Assembly (NCBI GenBank): GCA_024509875.1 | Contig: JAMPIV010012167.1 | Location: 1-64,000, forward strand | Origin: Oreohelix idahoensis | Taxonomy: Eukaryota > Mollusca > Gastropoda > Stylommatophora > Oreohelicidae | DNA length: 64,000 nucleotides | Direction: 5' to 3' | Part shown: piece by piece, positions 27,068-36,646 of the stretch | Position numbering within the stretch: the stretch's first letter is position 1 | How the letters are laid out: every line of letters starts with the position of its first letter | The notes under the pieces: model-generated | Told to the model about the DNA's origin: nothing | Seen by the model: the letters and a program-made list of their open reading frames with translations, nothing else | Database searches by the model: none | Position numbers and translations under genes: made by a program

Positions 27068-27396
27068 AATATTACACACATAAAGGTATGTGTCCGGCAC
27101 TCGCGAGAAATAAAGAAGTAGAAAACTAGACAACGGAAGTGAGCGGCTTACCGGAGAATCAAATCCAGGACCTTATGAACGGCACCACCACCTAGCTACG
27201 AAAACGAATCACACTATGCCTAATTGGCAGGGAGGATAGTGTGATTCGTTTCCGTAGCTAGGCGGTGGTTGCCATTCGGAAGGTCCTGGGTTCAATTCTC
27301 CGGTAAGCCACTGACGTCTGTTGTTTTTCTGTTGTCTAGTTTTCTACGTCTTTATTTCTCACGAGCCCCTGAAACATACCTTTATGTGTGTAATAT
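27068..27396. mobile_element. Fold-back dimer of a tRNA-derived SINE
   Basis: Two ~150-base arms (27068-27217 and 27235-27396) are inverted copies separated by ~17 bases. The right arm has a pol III A-box-like TAGCTAGGCGG (27255-27265) and, 22 bases later, a B-box-like GGGTTCAATTCTC (27288-27300); the left arm has the mirror images. This suggests two SINE heads joined head to head, giving a potential long hairpin RNA. A foldback DNA element is the alternative. Confidence 0.65.
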
Positions 27397-27494
27397 TTAT
27401 TTATTTACTGTTTACAGGCCTCGGGTTTCCCTCTTTATTTGATTCAATGATTATAATTAACTGATTATGGTGGCACAAACAGCAGTTACACTAC

Positions 27495-27874
27495 TACAGG
27501 GTGTCCATAAAGTCCTTGTGTAACTAAGCTTGAATACCTTTGCATGTTGTAAACGGCTTATAAAAGCATAATTTATCAAGTTAAAACGTTTGTCTGCTCA
27601 TCAAAACCCATTCATTGGATGAACTTACAGTCAAGGATCACAAATGCAAATTCACTAAACATCAGGTGGAGATTGTTTATCAGCGAGTTGGAAAATCTGA
27701 TTGAAAGATGTGTCGTGAAAGGTGAAAGTTATGTTGAAGCCTAAAAATTTGAACTGTTTTGTGTTAAAACTTAATAAATTATGCTCGCATATGCCATTTA
27801 CAGGGTGCTTCTCTCACTTGTGCATCCAAATATTAAAGCTTAAAGTTGCATAAGGACTTTATAAACGCCCTGTA
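27495..27874. mobile_element. Mariner-like MITE/relic with TA target duplication
   Basis: Inverted termini CAGGGTGTCCATAAAGTCC and GGACTTTATAAACGCCCTG are flanked by TA on both sides. The interior may hold a scrap of a mariner transposase but nothing translatable. It shares its terminal 10 bases with the MITE at 18600 but has different internal sequence. Confidence 0.75.
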
Positions 27875-28421
27875 CTGTCTGTTATTAATACATGTGTCAG
27901 TCAAATGTCTTTATTATTACGGATGCGTTCTTAGTGTAAGTGTTATAAAGATACTAGTTCTCAGGAAAAGGATATGCAGCAAAAAAAAATATTAATAAAT
28001 CACATTGTCACATAATATTCTTTATATGAATTTGTCCCTTTCAGAGTTGACAGCTATACATGTTTCATACAGTGTGATGCTTTATTATGTAAACGCTAAA
28101 TGATGATGGCATTTTTTAATATGTTCGAGCTTTCTTTTGTATTGTAATATCTCATATAATAAAATTTGAGTATCGGATCTTACGTTGTCAGCTGTTTGAC
28201 AATTGCTGTACTTTTTGCTTTATTAGCGTCTATTGATCTAGTAAGAGTTTCTGGATTTAAATAATGTGGTTTTGTATATTTGTCTTGGTTTCTTGGGTAC
28301 TACCATTCAGACCAGTTCTGCAAATAGTATTTGAAGTTAAGGTGATCAGTGGTAATGTTTCATATATTTCGTACAGGATGTGTCTGCATCTCTGCTTGAG
28401 CCAAATTCCTGCTGGTGGTGG

Positions 28422-28422
28422 T

Positions 28423-28459
<37 letters not shown>
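28422..28459 (+). repeat. Poly-G run
   Basis: A run of about 37 G after GGTGGTG. Confidence 0.85.
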
Positions 28460-28460
<1 letters not shown>

Positions 28461-28544
28461 GTTTTAGGCCATAATTTTTTTGTGTACCGTGGTTTATTCA
28501 CTAGGTGAGATCAAGGTTGTCGTTGGAATTTGAGTGTGCCATAT

Positions 28545-28835
28545 TATAAGTCTGGAACTAGGTTGGCCATGTCCTCAGAAGGAACCCTGACACCATCACC
28601 AGAACTGCTATACTATAGACCTCAGAAGGACGTCGAAAGAGAGGCAGACCAAAGACAGTGGAGGCTGAGATGCAAAGCATGAACCAGAGTTGGGGCATGG
28701 CGCGAAGGATGGCCACCGCCTGAGCAAAATAGGGACAGTTTGTTGCTGCCCTACAAGACGCCACTAGGCGTGATGGCCACTGATTGTTTTTTCAGTCGGG
28801 CTAAGGATCCAAGAAGAAGAAGACATAAGTATTTT
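28545..28835 (+). mobile_element. LINE-C 3' fragment
   Basis: Degenerate copy of the last ~280 bases of LINE-C, recognised by alignment with 45340-45650 (GTTGGCCATGTCCTCAGAAG, AACCAGAGTTGGGGC, CTAAGGATCCAAGAAGAAGA). No open frame survives. Confidence 0.8.
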
Positions 28836-28845
28836 TACAGGGGGT

Positions 28846-29300
28846 CATAACATCTTCAACTCAAATACAGTCCTATTGTATGGCTCTGAAACATGGAGAG
28901 CAACAAAAACAACCACCAAAAAGCTACAGACTTTTATAAACTGGTGTTTGCGTAGAATAGAAGGACTGAAATGGTGTGACAAAGTCACAAACGTGGAATT
29001 GATGACAAGAACCAGACAAGTGCCAGTGGAACAAGAGTTGATAAGAAGGCGCTGGCGATGGATAGGACACACATTGAGGAGACCTGTTGATAGCATTACA
29101 AGGCAGTCCTTGTTCTGGAATCCACAGGAAAAGAGAGGCAGAGGTAGACCAAAAACACATGGAGAAGAGAACTGGATACAGAGGGGAATGATGAGGAACA
29201 CATGGAAAGAACTTGAGCAGTTGGCACAGAACAGGAAGACTTGGCTTGTGTTTGTTGAAGGCCTGTGCTCCTCGGGGAGCTAAAGGGTATTGATTGGTTG
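28846..29300 (+). mobile_element. LINE-D 3' fragment 2
   Basis: Open from 28876 to 29283: LYGSETWRATK, VTNVELMTRTRQVPVEQE, RRWRWIGHTLRRPVDS, RGRGRPKTHGEEN, VFVEGLCSSGS and stop. 5'-truncated; only the C-terminal tail remains. The 3' tail is TTGATTGGTTGATTGAT, unlike the ATGATG tail of the first LINE-D copy. Confidence 0.8.
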
Positions 29301-29596
29301 ATTGATAACATTTCCAAGTTTTTCTGTAGCATCATCATCTTTATTTTCCTGTGCGCTCCTTACGGAGGCATGAAGCCACCACTGCGCTGGTCCCCTTGCA
29401 AGAAGTCTGCATAGTTATCTCTAATTGTTTGGGGCCAGTATTACTAAGGTTCATTGCATTGCAAATTTGGACATAATCAATACCCCAACCCCATCTGCTA
29501 CAGCAAATCCGGATACCAAGGTATTCTGTTTACTTTGTTCTCGGCTGGTTATGGATAAGTCACATCATATAAATTACAGTTGCCTTGTCCATGTTT

Positions 29597-29847
29597 AGCC
29601 GGCGTATGTGGCCTAATGGATATGAACGCAGTTTCATAGTCCGGATATACCAGGTTTGAAACCTGCTGCAGGCGGTTTGGTAGCAGATCGCTTTGTGTGG
29701 ATTTTTAACAATGGTATAAGCGCCGTTCCGTTCAGAAAGCAATGGCAAACTACTGAATGAAAAAAAATTGCCTAGAAAAATCACAAACAGCCAATAAAAG
29801 CTGGGGTTGATTGCTACGTCCTGTAAAGGATAAGCAATTTTTTTTGG
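29597..29847 (+). mobile_element. tRNA-derived SINE with 10-bp target duplication
   Basis: Body of about 250 bases between two copies of GTCCATGTTT (29587-29596 and 29848-29857). A-box-like TGGCCTAATGG at 29609-29619 and B-box-like GGTTTGAAACC at 29653-29663, 33 bases apart, are the internal pol III promoter of a tRNA-derived head. The body includes the phrase GGCAAACTACTGAAT, and the 3' end is T-rich. Confidence 0.75.
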
Positions 29848-29929
29848 GTCCATGTTTGAGGCAAATCTGACTGTTGTGGAATTAAAGTTAAATTAAATAT
29901 TAAAGTATGTGTGGTAATGCAGATGAAGA

Positions 29930-30200
29930 TGCTGATGATGGATACACACTGAGGAAACCTGTTGATAGCTTTACAAGGTAGTCATTGTTCTGGAATCCCC
30001 AATGTAAGAGAGGAACAGGCAGACCAAAGAAAACATTGTGTAGAAAGCTGGAGGCAGACATGAAGGGAGTGAAGAAGACATGTAAAGACCTTGAGCGGAC
30101 GGCATGGGACAGGAAGATTTGGTATTAGTTTGTTGAAAGGCCTGCGTGCCTTGTGGAGGTGAAGGATGATGATAATGATGATAATAATGATGATGATAAA
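29930..30200 (+). mobile_element. LINE-D 3' fragment 3
   Basis: Shortest LINE-D copy: YTLRKPVDSFTR, a TAG, then WNPQCKRGTGRPKKT and KDLERTAWDRKIW, with more stops. Tail of about 40 bases made of GATGATAAT-type repeats. Confidence 0.75.
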
Positions 30201-30407
30201 CTTGCCAAAAATTGTGGAAAATCACACATTTTGTTTCACAGGGAATGATACTTTCATGTGGTTAAATACGTGGATTTCATTGCTGACTGTAGTATGAGAT
30301 TTTTTATCTTGCTTTCAGAGCTTAAACCTTTAATACTCATCTTTCTGTGTGTATTGTTAAAGTGTATTTTTTTTTTTTTAAATGTTGATATAAATCATCA
30401 TACTATT

Positions 30408-30990
30408 ACTTACTTACTTAGTCGTTCACCTTCTACCGTGAGGTGTAGAGGTTTGGAAGAGAGAGCGCCAGACCATTCTATCAGCTGTCTTCTTCCTGGC
30501 CTGGTTCCATTCTAGTTCTCGGTCCTTCAAAGATTGTCTAATGTTGTCCTCCCAGCGGACTCTGGGTCGTCCTGGAGGTCTGGATCCCTGGCTCTTTGTT
30601 TCCCATGCTTGTCGTGGTAGCCGATCTTCTCCCATTCTGCAGACATGCCAAACCATCTTAGTTGGGACTGTTCTATTTGGGTCTGCAGCGGGTGGGATTT
30701 TAGGCCTTGACGTATCGTCTGGTTGCGGACCATGTCTCTTCTTGTTACTTCAACCACTTTCCTCAGATACCTCATTTCTGAGGTTTGGATCTGGCTTTTG
30801 GGGGTTGTAGTCATTGCCCACGACTCGCATCCATATGTCAAGACTGGGACATAGGTGGAGCGGTATACAGCCATCTTCGTTTTCTTACCAACCTCTTTCT
30901 TGCTGAGGAATCCACGATTTATGGCCCGAAAAAGTCTACCAGCCGCTGCATTCAGAGCGGCAAACTCTCCTTTCATGCCTCCCTCTCGGT
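30408..30990 (-). mobile_element. LINE-E (RTE) 3' fragment with (TAAG)n tail
   Basis: Minus-strand C-terminal part of another RTE polymerase: LNAAAGRLFRAINRGFLSKK, YVPVLTYGCESWAM, TSEMRYLRKV, TRRDMVRNQ, and in another frame VWHVCRMGEDRLPRQAWE, RPPGRPRVRWEDNIRQ and the stop near 30426. The 3' terminus on the minus strand is CACCTCACGGTAGAAGG... followed by TAAG repeats. It abuts a minus-strand LINE-B 3' end at about 30990, so one frame crosses both and looks like a fused protein. Confidence 0.8.
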
Positions 30991-31205
30991 CTATGTGATG
31001 TATTTCTCTCCAGAACGTTGTCTCCATTACAGCAGCTCTGGAACGCATCATGATTCTGGACAAGTCGACTGCATCACCCAAAAAACAAGTTCAGACTCTC
31101 TCTGATGTCCTGGATCCACCGTCGTCTAGGTCGTCCCCTTTTCCCCGGGACCATGCCTTCCATCACTATTTTTTCCAGACTATTATGTCTTTTTATATGG
31201 ACTGA
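30990..31205 (-). mobile_element. LINE-B 3' fragment
   Basis: Matches the last ~200 bases of LINE-B (compare 4780-4960): RRRWIQDIRES, RAAVMETTFWREIH, reading leftward. Truncated at its 5' side by unrelated sequence near 31205. Confidence 0.75.
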
Positions 31206-31492
31206 AACATTTCAGCTTCCTTATTCCTATGGTATTTAGAGTACCGCTGCTAAGATTTTATTTGCATTTTAAAATATGTGCTCTCATTTTTCGAAGTGGG
31301 GAATTGACAGTTTGAATGCTCTGTTAAAGACTCAACTGATGTCATCAAAAGAGTTGAAATGATGGAGGAAGAAAGTGAACTGTAGAATATAGAGAGATGT
31401 TTATCTCCTGAATAAGTTATTGGAGTTGCCAAATGTTAGTTCATTCTAAATTTATTAAAAGTTGACAGAAATGGTTTAGCACATTGCCATAG

Positions 31493-31493
<1 letters not shown>

Positions 31494-31555
<62 letters not shown>
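31494..31555 (+). repeat. Poly-G run of about 62 bases
   Basis: Uninterrupted G homopolymer, the longest in the window. Confidence 0.85.
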
Positions 31556-31556
<1 letters not shown>

Positions 31557-32176
31557 AAGGTTAAGGATAAGCTCTTAGCTCTGATTTATGCTTCTGTGAC
31601 CATTGGTCCTTCATGGGACTCTAAGCTTTGCTGTAAACGACGGCACAATGCAACCAACGCTCTTTTCAGGATGAACAAGGAGGAGGATATGATGAATCTC
31701 TTAAACAGGAAGAGGGGGTGAAAACTGCCACCTTTTATCCAGACTGGTTTGGTAGAAGCAGCGTTTTGTCTTTCGGTGATACAGCCAAGATGAGATGTCT
31801 GGCTCATCAAGGAGAAAGAAATCTTGATTCCAAACCGCATGCTACATGGCTGTTTTTACCTTACACCGAAGCGCTATCTTAGTTCCGTGACATGAATGCT
31901 GACTGCGAATAAATCTGCCAGTGCGCAGGGACGCCTTACCTAGCTTTGGCGGGAAAGGTCAGCTGATGTTTGTGTGTAAAATCGGTAATATATAAATCAT
32001 TGCACACGGGTTCTGGATAAACACAGCACTAAAGTACTTCTGTATACTATAACTTTGAACTGTGTACAATCTTTGATTGAATTTTTATTTGTTTGGAATT
32101 ATATTTGATGGAGTGACAGGCTTGTGAAAACAGCATCGTTATTTGAGGAAATTCATACCAGAGGAAATGTATTTAT

Positions 32177-32231
32177 AACCTCTACACCTCACGGTAGAAG
32201 GGGAATGACTAAGTAAGTAAGTAAGTAAGTA
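32177..32231 (+). mobile_element. Extremely 5'-truncated LINE-E insertion
   Basis: Only 55 bases: the LINE-E 3' terminus (CCTCTACACCTCACGGTAGA...) plus five TAAG-type repeats. It is flanked by perfect 15-bp duplications AGGAAATGTATTTAT at 32162-32176 and 32232-32246. The empty sequence is implied by the parallel copy near 46460. Confidence 0.9.
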
Positions 32232-32639
32232 AGGAAATGTATTTATTAATGTAATATCTTAAATGCAGCCCATTTTTATGAGTTCATAATTATATAGACT
32301 TCTTGAGGGGAACCTAAAGATTATTTCCACCAAATTTTTTTTTATTGATTTCGCATCTTGAGAATGTGTGGTAGTCAGTTTTGTGAGTCTTGCATAAGAA
32401 GAACAAGAATATTGTCACCAGATTTTATAACATTTAAATCACTAAACGCGTTCTGGATACCAAAGCTTAAATAAGGCTGTATAAAATAACTTTGCGAAGT
32501 ACCATCTCTTTTTGCATTTTCATTCATTTATAATAATCTTTAGCTACGTATAAAAGCGTCAGAAAACATGTAAAGAAGATTATTTTCACATACTTTGATC
32601 TATCTTTCAAGTATTGTTAACCTTGTATTTATAATATGA

Positions 32640-33360
32640 ATGGCTAGAGTCAGAGATACATATGATAATTTAGAAATGTTTATGAATGGCATGACAGCTC
32701 AGATAGAGTCACTAAAAGATTTAGAGTGGGGTGGGACAACAGTTTTTGTTTTCTTATTCGGGGATTATGACTTTTTGATAAAAAATGTTTGGTTTGTCCG
32801 GAGCTCAAGGAACATACCCATGTCTGTGGTGTCTCCAGCAAAACAAGGAAATAAAAACATCCAGAGAGCATACAACTTGCAAACTAAGAAGTTTGGCCAT
32901 GTTGATAAGAGCTTACAATAGATAGGCCTATATGAAATATGGGAAAGGGAATAAAAAGCAAGTGGCACGTTACGATAATTGTTTACACAAACCAATGTTA
33001 GAGATTGAAATTGAATATGTAGCTCCTCCTTACCTTCATATTTTATTATGCATTGTTTTGAAACACCACGGACTTCTAGAACAGGTCGCCGATACAATAG
33101 ACGCCAAGATATTTGAGAATCCACAAGAGATACACGCAACCATTAGTACTATTAAGAACTTGAAAGATTTGATAGGAACTGGAAATAGGCAGAAGAATTA
33201 GAAGCTAAAATTGAATTTTTTTCAGGCATGTATTAAACTTTGTGAGGATAACGAGGAGACAGATAGTTTTAAAGTTAAACTTGAAAAAGCACGTGTGCTG
33301 GGTCTGGTGCAGTTTGCTCACACTTGGACAAGGTACTAGCCAAATACAAAATCATACCAC
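32640..33360 (+). pseudogene. Chapaev-like transposase fragment
   Basis: Three frames carry pieces of a transposase. 32640-32780: VRDTYDNLEMFM, LEWGGTTVFVFLFGDYDFL. Next frame, about 32785-32920: MFGLSGAQGTYPCLWCLQQN, a Gly-rich then Cys-x2-Cys motif. Frame 32932-33201: NCLHKPMLEIEIEYVAPPYL and HILLCIVLKHH. My recollection is that the FLFGDY(D/E)FL...GLSG...G.YPCLWC...PPYLHILLG series is characteristic of Chapaev-group transposases. The remainder, to about 33340, reads KIEFFQACIKLCEDNE in the last frame. No intact frame exists and catalytic residues cannot be judged. Confidence 0.7.
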
Positions 33361-33449
33361 AGGCTTATCATAGCAGAGCATTCATAGAGAATCACTGCCA
33401 CAGAAAAAAGTTTATAAAGATCTTACAAGAGCAATCATTACACAAACAC

Positions 33450-34129
33450 TGAAACTTACAAACAAATAAGATATAACAGTCATAGCTTTTATTGCCCGAG
33501 AACAGTTTAACTCACTGAACGGAACCTTAGTAACTATATGCCCATTTCTCTTATATTGTCGCTGTCCAAACCACTGGAAAAAAAAACACACACAAAACAT
33601 CAATACAACACCTAGTCAATAATGACCTGCTAATCGGCAGTCAGTCGGTGTTTAGACAAAAGCATTCATGCCACACAGCCTTAACAAAGATGATAGACTA
33701 TTGGCACCTAAACATCAATAACGATAATATATGTGAGGCAATCTTTGTAGATTTTAAAAAAGCATTTGATATGATAGATCACGTTATTTTAATAAGAAAA
33801 TTAGAAATAAGGAAAGTAAATATTAAGCTGGTGATGTTAATTAAATCGTTCCTGTCTGATAGACAACAAATAGTGTCTTACAATAATTCATTGTCAATAC
33901 AGGTGTTCCTCGGGGCTCTATTCTCGGCCCCCTTCTCTTTACCATATCCATTAATGCTCTTCCTCTGCACATCAAACACTCATCATGTGACCTGTTAGCC
34001 GATGACTGTACTGTTTATACAAGTGATAAAAGTTGCACCACACTAGAACAATCTTTACAAAACGATACACATCATCTTATTAAGTGGAGCAACGAGAATT
34101 GCATAAAACAAAATGTATGGTAATATCAA
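33450..34129 (+). pseudogene. LINE-F (CR1/Jockey-like) RT fragment
   Basis: RT from finger to palm, in at least two frames. The frame 33648-33998 has FRQKHSCHTALTKMIDYW and IFVDFKKAFDMIDHVIL. After a one-base shift near 33903 come a GSILGPLLFT motif and LLADDCTVYTSDKS (catalytic ADD). Near 34110 a KTKCMVIS motif follows, and the element stops there because the LTR at 34130 begins. The GSILGPLLF wording fits the CR1/Jockey/L2 side rather than RTE. Confidence 0.8.
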
Positions 34130-34466
34130 TGATAATGACAAGTTCGGTGTCTGTGGTTGTTGAAGGGTGAGAGACTTCCGGGTACTTACAGATAATACTG
34201 GAGTAGAACTGTGGTGGTTCAGTAAAGATGGTAAACGTGCTGTTCGATCAGGTGTGTGGGTGTACAGACATCAAGAACGCGAATGCATGTAGTTCTAACG
34301 AAAGTCAACAATAGTCAAACACACCGACGCACATGTAGGAGTCAGGAAAAGGTTATAACTTCTGATCGTTCTACACGGTTTTTAATATTCTACAGTCACG
34401 AGGACATCACTAGGTACATAGTCACAGTTTACAGCACACAGCAAAATAGAATATCTCTCATGGACA
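34130..34466 (-). repeat. LTR copy, left (element 2)
   Basis: 337 bp; on the minus strand TGTCCATGAGAG...GTCATTATCA. It is about 95% identical to 41105-41451 and lacks a 10-base stretch (CAACGCCGGG-like) present there. No polypurine tract is evident at its inner edge. Confidence 0.8.
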
Positions 34467-36640
34467 CCAAATCCGTAGGTGGTTAAGTACATAGCATAAA
34501 AATCCAAGCACCACAGCTGTATAAGTACGGCAGTTTATAATGCTAAAGTTTCTTGGTCCAAATTATCCCTACAACAAAGGGAACTGCCTATATTGCAGTA
34601 CAATAATGTCTGTGTCGTCAGACTCAACATAACTCCTGAGAGAAAAACATCTTCCCTATAATAATCTGTCGACCTTCACAAATCTCTCTCATCAGAGATA
34701 TCAAACATAATGGCCTATCCAATGGCCCGAAAAATCTTTAGGAAGGTACATTCTGCAGAATATATTAAAGCCTTCATATCCCCGGCTTTATGAAAACTTA
34801 GGAAATATCACAATCCCTTTTATCAAAACAATTCTCTATATCGGGGACACACTGACCATCGTCAGTCCCTTCACTCCGCTAACTCAGCAATCGAATGTCA
34901 CGATCAAAATCCCCCGCCTAAAAAAAACCACTCAGCGCGCATTTGGCGCCTGAGATGAATTTCGTTCACCCATGTTCTGGACCATTCTGGAAAATACGCG
35001 AAGTTATATTAAACACCTAAACACGGGAGCTAACAGCAATCCGGTCAGCATCTACAAGAATATTACTGATAAACTCCCCTTGACTAGAATTAGACCTTAA
35101 CAGTCTACACCGCGGCCCCCCCCCCCCCACCCCCCCGCCCCCCGGAAAAAAAATAATGATATAATCATTTTTTTTTTTGGACAAAATGTATCAAAGAAAA
35201 ATATAGAGGTCGAAAAATTACTAATCTCTACACATAAGGATCACATTATCTAAAGTCATATATACAACATGAACCAAAGATGGATAGAAGTACGTATAAA
35301 GAACAAACGAAGTGAAGTATAGAAAAGTAAAGAGATAAGCATACGAAGTACATCAACTTCAAGGGAATATGCAGATATGTGACGTATAGACTAGCAATGA
35401 CATCAAAATAAAAAGTGAAAAGAACAGATGAAATACAAGAGGAATGAGCAGTAAAGAAAGAAAGCTATGCAATCAGTATAAAGAAAACAATGGTATATCA
35501 AGGAAAAATAATTACATAAAACAATGCATTATATAAATGAACACCATTATAGTATATTAGCATCCATTACAAAAACAACGATAATCTTAATCCAAGAATA
35601 AGTAATTAGCTATCATGTAAAAAAAAAATAGCCTGTTGTGCATGACAACCAAGTTAATACGCTCATGGAGTAACAAATAATGAGCACATAATGGATATCA
35701 AAATAAGCAACACCATTATACATAGCTATTGGTGACGCACCATGAAGCGTCGGGTGAGGAAAAAAAATACACAACCTCAGAAAAAAAGAAAAATCTTCTC
35801 AAGTACCAATATCGTACACAGTTATCCCCTAGCGCACAATCACGCGCCGGGCAAAGAAAAAATATTACAATGCCAGAAAAAATACATTCTCTCATGTCTT
35901 CATATTTCTCAAAAAGTACAATATAGACATAAATCGCCATGATAAATCAAGTCAAAATAGTATAATCATTACTGTAGTAATACGTTCATCATTTCAAAAC
36001 TCAGAAGTATACGAACAATATAGTAATGCAATGGTGCATAACGATGAACCAACATATTATCAAAAAGGAGTTACATCATATCCTAATATAATACTATCTA
36101 ATACACTATATTATAGTAATATACATATACAATACAATCTAATATCTCAACTAAGTTCTAAACAACATCTGGAAGTCCTAAAGATCCCGAGACATGCTGT
36201 AAGAAGCTCAACACCATCTAATGAGACGACAAAATGGTTCCACCGCAGTGGCAATTCTTGCAAATACTTTCAACGGTAAACATCTCAAACAGATAACCAA
36301 GTAGTAGAGACTCTCATGGCCAAGCATACGCTGCGGAAAAACACAATTGGAAAACTCTGTTTGGTAAAGGTAAGACTATGATATACATCAATTAATTTTA
36401 ATTTATCAAATGTGGTTGTGCAAACTTCTGGCCCTTGTATGGTGATAATCAAACCTTCCTCCGTTACTCAAGAAAAGGTAACAGAGAAAGTAGTACAGAC
36501 TAATCTGAAATCCTGAATTAAACAGGGTCATAAAAGTATCTGAGGAAAATAGTAGCATGTAATTTATGTGAAGAAAAGTCGTGAGTAAACACATGATACC
36601 CACGTCAAAAAGCAAATGCAGACGATGGTAATGATGACTC
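34467..36640. other. Interior of element 2 without recognisable coding
   Basis: No integrase, RT or RNase H motif found on either strand. Includes a C-run cluster at 35113-35145 resembling 600-2160, so sequence quality may be poor here. Confidence 0.4.
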
Positions 36641-36646
36641 AAAGTG

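Larger units (their letters stand above)
31845..33400 (+). mobile_element. Chapaev-like DNA transposon relic (copy 2)
   Basis: From CATGGCTGTTTTTACC (31845) to about 32638 it aligns, with many substitutions, to the first ~740 bases of the 46150-49182 transposon, including GTTCTGGATAAACACAGC and ATTGTCACCAGATTTTATA. It then jumps directly into transposase coding sequence that the other copy lacks. The 3' terminal repeat is not found; a LINE fragment begins near 33450. A 55-base LINE-E tail with a 15-bp target duplication sits inside (32162-32246). Confidence 0.75.
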
